Below, in pieces: positions 1 to 5,238 of a DNA stretch of 6,083 nucleotides. The first letter of the stretch is position 1. The number at the start of each line of letters is the position of its first letter. This DNA is from Chloroflexota bacterium (GTDB taxonomy: Bacteria > Chloroflexota > Chloroflexia > Thermomicrobiales > JADLAZ01), in contig JADLAZ010000182.1 in the NCBI GenBank assembly GCA_020849725.1, positions 1 through 6,083 on the forward strand. Reading direction: 5' to 3'. A program made the position numbers and the translations under genes. The notes beneath the pieces were generated by a model. It was not told the origin of the DNA and made no database searches. It saw only the letters and a program-made list of their open reading frames with translations.

Positions 1-43
1 AGACGTCGGGATGGCGGCTCAGGTAGTCGTAGCGCGCGATCAT
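1..43 (-). CDS. Start of a probable IS5-type transposase (partial, 14 codons)
   Basis: Only the first 14 codons are inside the window, reading MIARYDYLSRHPDV; the gene continues past the left edge. The start is well supported: a perfect GGAGG (reverse complement of 49-53) sits 5 nt before the ATG. The short N-terminus, with a Tyr-Asp-Tyr-Leu then Arg-His-Pro pattern, resembles the opening of helix-turn-helix/DDE transposases of the IS5 family, which often begin with a 'Leu-x-x-x-Pro-x-x-Phe' segment. That resemblance is from memory and rests on very few residues. A CTAG tetranucleotide about 80 nt upstream fits the YTAR target preference known for some IS5 elements. Another unrelated gene is quite possible; the existence of a translated start is more secure than its identity. 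Confidence 0.4.
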   Translation of the reverse strand, partial: MIARYDYLSRHPDV

Positions 44-124
44 GGCGTCCTCCGCTGGCTCCACCCGCGCCGCCGCCCGGCGCGTGGCCGGCAGCTTACC
101 ATAGGCTTATTCTGAGCGAACTCT
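44..124 (-). mobile_element. Possible terminal segment of an IS5-like insertion sequence
   Basis: This is the segment between the putative transposase start and a CTAG at 123-126. Read on the minus strand, CTAG is followed by AGTTCGCTCAGAATAAGCC, which would be the outermost part of a terminal inverted repeat. IS5-group elements are known to duplicate short targets such as YTAR or TA. The matching right end and second target copy lie outside the window, so neither the terminal repeat nor the boundary can be verified here. The call depends on the transposase identification. Confidence 0.3.
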
Positions 125-280
125 AGTGTGACGCGCTGGGTCGCGCATGCCATCGTGGCAACCACGGAGCTTTCACGCAAGTCGGTGCGCCATCAGGCTC
201 TCGGACTGCTCCTGGCGCGGCCAGACGCAGCTGAGCGGCGTTGCCGCAGCGGCCGCTGGGGACGATCTCTTTCGAGAAGG

Positions 281-374
281 GGATCGGTCATGGGCACAAA
301 CCACACTGCCCCCTCGTAGCAGGAGGGAACAAGCGCCATCGGGGGTGACCCTTCCCCTGTTAGGGGGTTGATCC
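281..374 (+). ncRNA. Candidate structured RNA with four nested or adjacent stems
   Basis: Several perfect short inverted repeats are packed into 94 nt. GGATC (281-285) pairs with GATCC (370-374); on the plus strand two G-U pairs (286/369, 287/368) extend this to 7 bp. GGGCA (292-296) pairs with TGCCC (307-311), with a 10-nt loop. CCTC (312-315) pairs with GAGG (323-326) around a 7-nt loop; alternatively CCCTC/GAGGG (311-315/323-327). CCCCT (354-358) pairs with AGGGG (362-366). GGTCA (286-290) with TGACC (346-350) is an alternative that competes with the G-U extension. The layout recalls a cloverleaf, but it lacks the tRNA D-loop GG and T-loop TTCRA signatures, so it is not an ordinary tRNA. 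It could be a mobile-element RNA, a riboswitch-like leader, or chance pairing in GC-rich DNA. Confidence 0.3.
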
Positions 375-464
375 GGGCCTCGACCACGCCTCGACGCCCG
401 GCCATGTGCCCCCGACCCGGCTCGGTATGTGCCGGTGATCAGCGCGCCGTGGCGGGGCGATATT

Positions 465-485
465 CGGGTTGTCTCTGTCAACCCG
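465..485. terminator. Stem-loop just downstream of the short-chain dehydrogenase
   Basis: CGGGTTG (465-471) and CAACCCG (479-485) form a perfect 7-bp stem with a 7-nt loop. It lies 3 nt beyond the minus-strand stop codon of the dehydrogenase at 489-491. This placement suggests a 3' end signal for that transcript. There is no run of T after the stem on the minus strand, so it is not a textbook intrinsic terminator and may act in mRNA stability instead. Confidence 0.4.
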
Positions 486-488
486 CGC

Positions 489-1316
489 CTATCCCTCCTG
501 GCGCACCAGCACGCCCGGTCGCCACCGGCGACGGAACGAGGGCCGGGCGATGGCCTCCGGCGACTGGATCGTCAGGCCGCCGTCGACGACGAGCGTTGCG
601 CCGGTGATGTAGCTGGCCTCATCGGACGCAAGGAAGAGGACCGCGTTGGCGATGTCCTCGGCGCGGCCGTAGCGGTCGAGCGGCTGCAACTCCGTCGCCG
701 CCTGCAGCTCCAGCGGGTCGGCCTGGAGTCGCTGCAGACCTCGCTCATTGGAGGCGATGAACCCGGGACAGATGGCGTTGACGCGGATGTTCTGGCGGCC
801 GTAGTCGAGCGCCAGGCTGCGCGTCAGCCCGAGGATGCCGGCCTTCGCGGCGCTGTAGGCCGTGAAGTGCGGATTCGTGATCAGTCCATTGACGGAGGAG
901 ATGTTGACGATCGCGCCGCCGCCGGTCGCCAGCATCGCTGGGATGCCGTACTTCGCACCCAGGTAGACCGATTTCAGACAGACGGCCAGCGTGCGGTCCC
1001 AGTCGGCCTCGTCCAATTCGGTCGCCGTCGCCGAGCGCGCCCAGGCGGCGTTGTTGACCAGCACATGCAGCGCGCCGTAGGTGGCGACGGCCGCCGCGAC
1101 CATGGCCTGGATGTCCTCAACGGCGCCGACGTCGGCGCGCACGGCATGCGCCTGCCCGCCGGCAGCCGCGATCAGGGCAACGGTGTCGGCGGCCGTGTCG
1201 GCGTTGATGTCGGCGACGACGACGCGCGCGCCCTCCTGGGCGAAGCGCCGCGCGGTTGCCCGGCCGATGCCCGAGCCGGCGCCAGTCACAATTGCCACCT
1301 TGTCCACGAGTCGCAC
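489..1316 (-). CDS. Short-chain dehydrogenase/reductase (SDR), NAD-type
   Basis: A cytoplasmic classical SDR of 275 aa, expected to interconvert an alcohol and a ketone with NAD(H); the substrate is unknown. Visible motifs are TGAGSGIG (11-18, Rossmann glycines), D36 at the end of strand 2 (favours NAD over NADP), NNAA (88-91), S141 in NISS, and Y154/K158 in YSAAK, with the usual 13-residue Ser-Tyr spacing. The PG at 184-185 and the TGATLVVDGG end are also typical. The position usually occupied by the catalytic-tetrad Asn (VNLK) is C113. A 25-residue Arg-rich tail follows the normal end. The GTG start is chosen because AGGAGG lies 7 nt upstream; an in-frame ATG at 1380-1382 adds 22 unlikely residues. 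It is divergent from the exporter and may act in the sugar-acid pathway encoded to the right. Confidence 0.9.
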   Translation of the reverse strand: MRLVDKVAIVTGAGSGIGRATARRFAQEGARVVVADINADTAADTVALIAAAGGQAHAVRADVGAVEDIQAMVAAAVATYGALHVLVNNAAWARSATATELDEADWDRTLAVCLKSVYLGAKYGIPAMLATGGGAIVNISSVNGLITNPHFTAYSAAKAGILGLTRSLALDYGRQNIRVNAICPGFIASNERGLQRLQADPLELQAATELQPLDRYGRAEDIANAVLFLASDEASYITGATLVVDGGLTIQSPEAIARPSFRRRWRPGVLVRQEG

Positions 1317-1323
1317 GGTGTCT

Positions 1324-1329
1324 CCTCCT
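1324..1329 (-). promoter_or_regulatory. Ribosome binding site deciding the SDR start
   Basis: The minus strand reads AGGAGG here, 7 nt before a GTG at 1314-1316. This places translation at that GTG rather than at the in-frame ATG 66 nt upstream. The SDR fold also begins directly there (VRLVDKVAIVTGAG). Confidence 0.75.
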
Positions 1330-1389
1330 CGGCGCCGATGCGCCGCGCTCGTTCCGGCCGGATGCACACTGGCTCGGGGCATGCGCGGC

Positions 1390-1418
1390 AGTCTAGCAGA
1401 CGCGATCAGCCGCGTCCA
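1390..1418 (-). promoter_or_regulatory. Candidate sigma-70 type promoter for the SDR
   Basis: On the minus strand TGGACG (1413-1418) matches 4 of 6 positions of the -35 consensus, and TAGACT (1390-1395) matches 4 of 6 of the -10, with an exact 17-nt spacer. Transcription would start near 1383, leaving about 67 nt of leader before the GTG start. Matches of this quality also arise by chance, so this is a prediction only. Confidence 0.35.
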
Positions 1419-1439
1419 CCCCCACCGCCATGTCGTCCG

Positions 1440-1470
1440 GCCGTCGATCGGCTACCATGGTCGCGACGGC
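1440..1470. promoter_or_regulatory. Inverted repeat in the divergent intergenic region
   Basis: GCCGTCG (1440-1446) and CGACGGC (1464-1470) form a 7-bp inverted repeat; its 17-nt centre contains the 8-nt palindrome ACCATGGT (1454-1461). It lies about midway between the two divergent genes, a usual place for a shared regulator site. No regulator gene is present in the window, so operator function is speculative. Confidence 0.25.
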
Positions 1471-1524
1471 TGTTGGCGCGCTGCGCCATGCCGGCCTGAC
1501 TGGCGCTTGCCCACGGGAGCCGGC

Positions 1525-1554
1525 ATGGTTCGCGCCGCGCACATCACATGCTGA
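1525..1554 (+). CDS. Possible 9-codon leader ORF coupled to the EamA gene
   Basis: An ATG at 1525 follows GGGAG (1515-1519) with 5-nt spacing and opens a short frame, MVRAAHITC, that stops with TGA at 1552-1554. The stop region overlaps the ATG (1548-1550) of the exporter gene in another frame. The exporter itself has no ribosome binding site at the normal distance, and no in-frame ATG, GTG or TTG lies between its ATG and the stop codon at 1497-1499. Ribosomes finishing the leader could therefore reinitiate on the exporter. The peptide shows no amino-acid run typical of attenuators and is probably not functional as a protein. Confidence 0.35.
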   Translation: MVRAAHITC

Positions 1555-2432
1555 CCGGCGCGCTGGCGCTGGTCGCCGCCTCGGTGCTGTACGCGGTCGC
1601 CAGCATGCTGGTCAAGCGAGAAGCGCCGCGGCTGGGCATCCTGACGCAGAACACCTACCGGCTGGCGGTGGCCGCGGTCGCCATGGGCCTGATCTTTCTG
1701 GCTACTCGCTCGCCGGCGATCCTGACGCAGTTGCCGCGTGACGCACTGCTGGCGCTGGCGGCAGCGGTCTTCTGTGGCCTCACCTTCGGTGACGCGCTCA
1801 GCTACCGGGCGATGCTGCTGATCGGCATGGGACGGGCCTTTCCCATCGCCAACACCTATCCGCTGGTGACGGTGCTGATCGCCGTGACGTGGCTGGGGGA
1901 GACGGTTGGGCTGGCGGAGATCGCCGGTTGCCTGGTGACTGTTGTTGGCGTGACGCTGGTGGCGCTGCCGGCGCGGGGCCGGATCGAGGCAGCACTCGAC
2001 CGGCGCACGTTCGCGACCGGGCTGGCGATGGCGGCCGGGGCGTCCGTGCTGTGGGCCGGCTCGAACAGCTTCCTGCGGCTAGCGATGGATGGCATCGACC
2101 CGATCACCGGCAACGCGCTGCGCCTGCCCGCCGCCACGCTTGTCGCCTGGCTGATGGCGCGCCGGAGCCAGCCCGCGCCGCCGCTCTGGCGGCTGCCGCG
2201 CTCGACACTGGCGGCGGTCGTCGCCACTGGCCTGGCTAGCTCGGTCTTCGCCGGCATGCTGACGCTGTATGGCGTGCAGCAGGTGGGCGCGGCGCGCGCC
2301 GCCATCGTTGGCTCGATCTCGCCAATCTTCGGCGCGCCGCTGGCCATCGTCGTCTTGAAGGAGCGCCTGACGGTGCGGATTCTGGTCGGGACGGCGCTGT
2401 CGGTGGCCGGCATTATCCTGGTCGTCGCCTGA
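1548..2432 (+). CDS. EamA/DMT-superfamily membrane transporter
   Basis: A 294-aa inner-membrane protein of the drug/metabolite transporter superfamily, the usual length for a two-EamA-domain, ten-helix carrier. Predicted membrane segments lie roughly at residues 2-22, 36-54, 66-83, 96-115, 122-140, 155-175, 190-204, 218-240, 248-270 and 276-294. The two homologous halves each end in the family pattern of an acidic residue, short linker and hydrophobic helix: GET then a segment at 119-140, and KERLT then a segment at 271-294. The conserved small/Pro pattern near SPIFGAPLA (258-266) is typical. Such proteins usually export metabolites or amino acids; the substrate cannot be read from the sequence. 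It is divergent from the SDR and converges on the oxidoreductase with 9 nt between stops. The ATG has no close ribosome binding site, which suggests coupling to the small leader frame. Confidence 0.88.
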   Translation: MLTGALALVAASVLYAVASMLVKREAPRLGILTQNTYRLAVAAVAMGLIFLATRSPAILTQLPRDALLALAAAVFCGLTFGDALSYRAMLLIGMGRAFPIANTYPLVTVLIAVTWLGETVGLAEIAGCLVTVVGVTLVALPARGRIEAALDRRTFATGLAMAAGASVLWAGSNSFLRLAMDGIDPITGNALRLPAATLVAWLMARRSQPAPPLWRLPRSTLAAVVATGLASSVFAGMLTLYGVQQVGAARAAIVGSISPIFGAPLAIVVLKERLTVRILVGTALSVAGIILVVA

Positions 2433-2444
2433 GGCGCGGCCTCA
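2430..2444. terminator. Palindromic hairpin carrying both convergent stop codons
   Basis: TGAGGC (2430-2435) pairs with GCCTCA (2439-2444) around a 3-nt GCG loop. The first three bases are the TGA stop of the exporter; the last three, read on the minus strand, are the TGA stop of the oxidoreductase. A symmetrical hairpin at a tail-to-tail junction fits a bidirectional terminator. The 6-bp stem is GC-rich, but no T-run follows on either strand. Confidence 0.4.
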
Positions 2445-3560
2445 CGCGTCCGTCTGCAGTCGGCCCGGCCGGAACGGCTCCAATGCCGGCGCCGGCCGCT
2501 CACTGATGATCTCCGTGGCGATCAGGTCGGCCAGCACCGGCGCCAGCGTGACGCCGCTGTGGGTCAGCGCCAGATAGTAGCCAGGCAGGTGTGCAATCGG
2601 GCCGACCGCGCTCAGGCCGTCGGCCGGCATCGGCCGCCAGCACAGGCGGGTCGACTCGATCTCGACGCCGGCTAGCGCCGGCACGATGGCGCGCGCTCGC
2701 AGCAGAAGATCTCGCGTCGGCGCGGAGAACGCGCCGGGCGCCGGCGCATCCGGCGGTAGGCCGACGAGCGTTGCGTCGACTTCGTCTGAGCCGATCAGCA
2801 GCCGGCCGTTGCCGTCCGGTCGCAGGTGCAGTCCAGGCGCATGCACGATGGGCGTCAGGTCGATGGCGGCTGCCTCGGTGACAATCAGCAGGCCGGCCGA
2901 GGCGCGCTGCCGCGGCCGTGGACCATGGTCCACCAGCAATGCCCCGGCCGCGCAGCCGGCGCAATCGATCACCCAGCCGGCCGCGTGATGCTCACCCGCG
3001 ACCATGACGCCGGTGACCCGGCCACCATCGACCAGCAGGCGCTCGACCGGCGCCGGCCAGCGCACCGTCGCCCCGGTCGCCATCGCCGCCGCCAGCAGCC
3101 GGCCGACCAGCGGCCCCACTTCGACCCAGCCCTCGTCCGGTGCGAAGGCGTAGTCGGCGGTTCCGGCTGGCGGCAGCGTCACGTCAGGCGCCAGCGTCGC
3201 GGCCTCGGCCCGGTCGATCGCGGTGCAGGGGTAGTCCCAGGCGCGCAGGCGCTCGATGTTCGCCAGCAGCGCCGCGCGATCTGACGGCGCCGTCTCTCAG
3301 ACCAGGTTGCCGACCCGATGCAGCCAGTCGCCGCCCAGCGCCGCCGCTAGCGCCGGGTAGGCGGCCACACCGGCGGCGTTCAGGTCATGATAGACGCGCG
3401 GCAGCTTGTGGTGGGAATTGAACCAGGCAAAGCTGCGCCGCGAGGCGGCCGCCGCCGGCCGCTCCGCCTCCAGCACCGTTACTCGCGCCCCAGCCTGACT
3501 GAGCCGGTAGGCGACCAGCGCCCCGAGTACCCCTGCGCCGACGATGACGATGTCGCGCAT
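2442..3560 (-). pseudogene. FAD-dependent DadA/DAO-type oxidoreductase broken by one in-frame TGA
   Basis: A 373-codon gene (372 sense positions counting the TGA) for a D-amino-acid dehydrogenase/glycine oxidase-like flavoprotein. These enzymes oxidise amines or amino acids with FAD. The N-terminus has the dinucleotide-binding fold MRDIVIVGAGVLG (GxGxxG at 8-13) and E31, which binds the FAD ribose. RSFAWFN (about 42-48) is typical of the family. The C-terminus has the FAD-binding end PADGLSAVGP and ALTHSGVTLAP. Codon 88 is TGA (3297-3299), where relatives usually carry Trp (GNLxW). The frame before and after is identical and uninterrupted, so a single TGG-to-TGA change explains the break. GGGAGG 8 nt upstream supports the ATG at 3558-3560. 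A GTG at 3182 lacks a ribosome binding site, so a separate C-terminal product is unlikely. This could be a true nonsense mutation, a sequencing error, or readthrough. It lies 93 nt downstream of the enolase-superfamily gene, probably in the same transcript. Confidence 0.88.
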
Positions 3561-3597
3561 CTGGCTCGCCTCCCATGCCATGGTGGCCAGTTGCCGC

Positions 3598-3637
3598 TGG
3601 GCCGGCGACGTCGCTATCGGCCCACGCCGAATCGGCG
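3598..3637. promoter_or_regulatory. Cluster of inverted repeats between dehydratase and oxidoreductase genes
   Basis: Three symmetric elements are packed in 40 nt, starting 16 nt beyond the dehydratase stop. CGCCGA/TCGGCG (3625-3630/3632-3637) has a single central base. TGGGCCG/CGGCCCA (3598-3604/3618-3624) encloses the perfect 10-nt palindrome GCGACGTCGC (3605-3614). On mRNA they could form one or two stem-loops that end transcription partly or protect the upstream message. On DNA they could be operators. No T-run follows. Confidence 0.4.
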
Positions 3638-3653
3638 CCTGCCGCTGCCGGCC

Positions 3654-4793
3654 TCAGGCATCGGCGACGGAGCCGTCATCGAACGTGTAGTGCGCGCGGA
3701 AGTCGGCCTCGTAAGGATGCCTGGCCGCCGCCACCTCATCGAGTTCGATACCCAGCCCGGGCGCTTGCGGCAAGAGTGCGTAGCCGTAATGCACCTCGCA
3801 GGTCGTTCGGATGACCTCGTAGCGCCACGGCCCACCGAGCGGGTGCTCTTGAATGGTGCAATTGGGCGTGGTGGCATCGACGTGGAAGTTAGCGGCCGTC
3901 AACACCTCGGAGCTGGCGCCGTGCAGGGCGACCTCGATGAACTTGGCTTCCGCCATGGCCGCGATCTTCTTCGTCTCCAGGATGCCGCCGGCGTGTGAGA
4001 CGTCGGGCTGGATGTAGGCGACGGCGCGCTGTTGAATCAGGTCGTTGAAGCCCCACTTGGTGAAGAGGCGCTCGCCGGTCGCCAGCGGCACGGGACTGCG
4101 CTCGGCCACCCAGGCCAGCGTCGCCAGGTCTTCCGGCTGGGTCGCCTCCTCGATCCAGAGTGGGCGAGCCTCGGCGACGCGCCGGGCAAAGTCAACCGCC
4201 ATCGCCGGCGTCAGCAGACCGTGCGCGTCGATCAGGATATCGACATCATCGCCGACCAACTCGCGCAGCCGGTGAATGCCGGCGGCGCCCACGCGCACGT
4301 CGCGGGTCGGGTTGACGGTTCCGTCGACGACCTCGAACGGGCCGACCTTGATCGCTGTGTAGCCGCGCTGGACTAGCTCCTCCAGACGGCGCAGGCCGGC
4401 GTCGGAGTGTGGCGAACCGTGGGTGTACAGGCGGATGCGGTCGCGGGCCGCCCCGCCCAGCAGTTGCCAGACCGGCACGCCGAGTGCCTTGCCCTTGATG
4501 TCCCACAGGGCCATCTCGATGGCTGAGATCGCCGAATTGAGCGCTGGGCCGCCCCGCCACCGCGGATAGCGGTACATCGCCTGCCAGAGCCACTCGATGC
4601 GGAGCGGGTCTCGGCCGACGAGAAAGCGCTCGTGCTCCTCGATCGCGGCGACAATCGTCTGCGCCTTGCCGGTGACGCTCCCCTCGCCCAGGCCCGACAA
4701 CCCGGCCTGGTCCGTGTCGACCTTGACGAACACCCAGTTGCCACCGGTCGGACCGGCGGCAACGACAAAGGTGCGCAAGCCGGTGATCTGCAT
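3654..4793 (-). CDS. Enolase-superfamily sugar-acid dehydratase (galactonate/mannonate dehydratase-like)
   Basis: A cytoplasmic Mg-dependent enzyme of 379 aa, expected to dehydrate an aldonic acid to a 2-keto-3-deoxy acid. The N-terminal capping domain covers about 1-115 and the barrel about 120-345. Likely metal ligands are D189 (DAHG), E215 (WIEE) and E241 (GER); H191 and H291 are the probable acid/base residues. These positions are a constant +6 from the D183, E209, E235, H185 and H285 I recall for E. coli galactonate dehydratase, and the length is close to that family's. YIQPDVSHAGGI (260-271) is also typical. The loop after H291 (GASSEV) differs from GalD (CPLGP), so the substrate may be another aldonate. 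The ATG has a strong GGGGAGGG just upstream and a promoter-like pair at 4848-4876. It is followed by the flavoprotein gene. Mannonate, galactonate or a related substrate cannot be separated here. Confidence 0.88.
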   Translation of the reverse strand: MQITGLRTFVVAAGPTGGNWVFVKVDTDQAGLSGLGEGSVTGKAQTIVAAIEEHERFLVGRDPLRIEWLWQAMYRYPRWRGGPALNSAISAIEMALWDIKGKALGVPVWQLLGGAARDRIRLYTHGSPHSDAGLRRLEELVQRGYTAIKVGPFEVVDGTVNPTRDVRVGAAGIHRLRELVGDDVDILIDAHGLLTPAMAVDFARRVAEARPLWIEEATQPEDLATLAWVAERSPVPLATGERLFTKWGFNDLIQQRAVAYIQPDVSHAGGILETKKIAAMAEAKFIEVALHGASSEVLTAANFHVDATTPNCTIQEHPLGGPWRYEVIRTTCEVHYGYALLPQAPGLGIELDEVAAARHPYEADFRAHYTFDDGSVADA

Positions 4794-4847
4794 GGTCCCT
4801 CCCCTGCCGCACTGGCGCCGGCTGCCCGGTTCTGCGGTGACGCGGAC

Positions 4848-4876
4848 CTTCTAGCAGGCCCACGCCGCTGTCGCAA
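4848..4876 (-). promoter_or_regulatory. Candidate sigma-70 type promoter for the dehydratase gene
   Basis: On the minus strand TTGCGA (4871-4876) and TAGAAG (4848-4853) each match 4 of 6 consensus positions, separated by exactly 17 nt. Transcription would begin near 4841, about 48 nt before the ATG, leaving room for the GGGGAGGG ribosome binding site. It would drive the dehydratase and the broken oxidoreductase downstream. Confidence 0.42.
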
Positions 4877-4983
4877 GCGGGCGCCGGCCGCTCCGGTGGC
4901 GACCACGCCGGCCGAGCCGAGACATCGCTGCGGCGGGCGAAGGTCGCGCTGCCGGCGTTCCGGACGATGCAGCCGCTCTGGCC

Positions 4984-5020
4984 GAACCAGGAGCCGCCGG
5001 CAGTGGACTCCCCCTGGTTC
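4984..5020. repeat. 8-bp perfect inverted repeat upstream of the dehydratase promoter
   Basis: GAACCAGG (4984-4991) and CCTGGTTC (5013-5020) are exact inverted copies separated by 21 nt. The repeat lies about 90 nt beyond the small-gene stop codon and about 110 nt upstream of the putative -35 box. It could be a regulator site with half-sites about three helical turns apart, or a stem in the 3' end of the small-gene transcript. Confidence 0.4.
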
Positions 5021-5110
5021 CCGAACTAGCGCAACCCGCCACCGGGGTAGCCACGTCACGCCGGGCGCGCCGCTCGTAGGGTGTCCGATTCGCAGCGCGG
5101 GGAACGCCTG

Positions 5111-5221
5111 CTACTTCTTCGGGGCGGACGACGCGGGCGCGGACGGCGCGGGCCGCGGCGCCTTCTTGTCCTGCTTGCTGCTCTTGAGCTTCTGCGTGTT
5201 CTTCGGGCTCTTGTCACCCAT
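5111..5221 (-). CDS. 36-aa lysine-rich small protein (MGDKSPK-type)
   Basis: A complete 36-codon gene that standard length cut-offs would miss. The protein starts MGDKSPKNTQKLKSSKQDKK and ends in a Pro/Ala/Ser-rich segment followed by Lys-Lys. It has no membrane segment or signal peptide and should be a strongly basic, disordered cytoplasmic protein. Short proteins opening with MGDKSPK followed by Lys/Gln-rich sequence occur, from memory, in many bacterial phyla as conserved hypotheticals of unknown function. AGGAG (reverse complement of 5231-5235) lies 9 nt before the ATG, and an extended -10 candidate is at 5305-5313. A 6-bp hairpin sits just upstream of the ribosome binding site. It is flanked by two sugar-acid dehydratase genes but has no evident functional link to them. 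The coding call is firm; function is unknown. Confidence 0.8.
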   Translation of the reverse strand: MGDKSPKNTQKLKSSKQDKKAPRPAPSAPASSAPKK

Positions 5222-5238
5222 CGTCGACCGCTCCTCTT

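Larger units (their letters stand above)
44..488. other. 445-nt intergenic stretch without a convincing gene
   Basis: No reading frame here combines a ribosome binding site with a plausible protein; the longer open frames are Arg/Pro/Ser-rich and look like GC-driven noise. The left part (44 to about 122) would be the untranslated end of the putative insertion sequence. A CGTGG/CCACG mini-hairpin (154-158/162-166) and the structured cluster at 281-374 follow. CCGGGC (373-378) can also pair with GCCCGG (396-401), and an 8-nt direct repeat GCCTCGAC occurs at 377-384 and 388-395. The stretch ends in the stem-loop just past the dehydrogenase stop codon. It may be the remnant of a mobile element or a noncoding RNA locus. 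Confidence 0.6.
4794..5110. other. 317-nt intergenic region upstream of the enolase-superfamily gene
   Basis: No credible gene lies on either strand; the open frames are Ala/Arg/Pro-rich shadows without ribosome binding sites. The right-hand end follows the small lysine-rich gene and the left-hand end carries the dehydratase promoter candidate and ribosome binding site (4797-4805). The one strong internal feature is the inverted repeat at 4984-5020. A regulator may bind here, as for many sugar-acid operons. Confidence 0.55.

Noticed and set aside
290..319. Nine-codon ORF MGTNHTAPS with an AAGGGG upstream
   Set aside because: It lies inside the structured cluster with no downstream gene on the same strand to regulate; such short frames are expected by chance.
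281..374. A tRNA gene at the cloverleaf-like cluster
   Set aside because: The stems are suggestive and the 316-322 loop has T at the U33 position, but there is no D-loop GG, no TTCRA T-loop, and 23 nt separate the anticodon-like and T-like arms. It is kept only as an unspecified structured element.
429..1499. Long plus-strand open frame of 356 codons
   Set aside because: It is antisense to the clearly recognisable SDR, rich in Arg/Asp/Val from GC-biased codon shadows, and matches no family I recognise.
1473..1502. Promoter for the exporter with -35 TTGGCG
   Set aside because: The -35 is acceptable, but no hexamer at 16-18 nt resembles a -10 box (CTGACT or similar), so no promoter is claimed.
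2442..3182. A separate C-terminal protein starting at the GTG at 3182
   Set aside because: No ribosome binding site precedes it, and its sequence is the middle and C-terminal part of the oxidoreductase in the same frame as the N-terminal part.
4851..5054. Minus-strand 67-codon frame upstream of the dehydratase
   Set aside because: Low-complexity Ala/Ser/Arg translation with no ribosome binding site; it looks like noise in GC-rich intergenic DNA.
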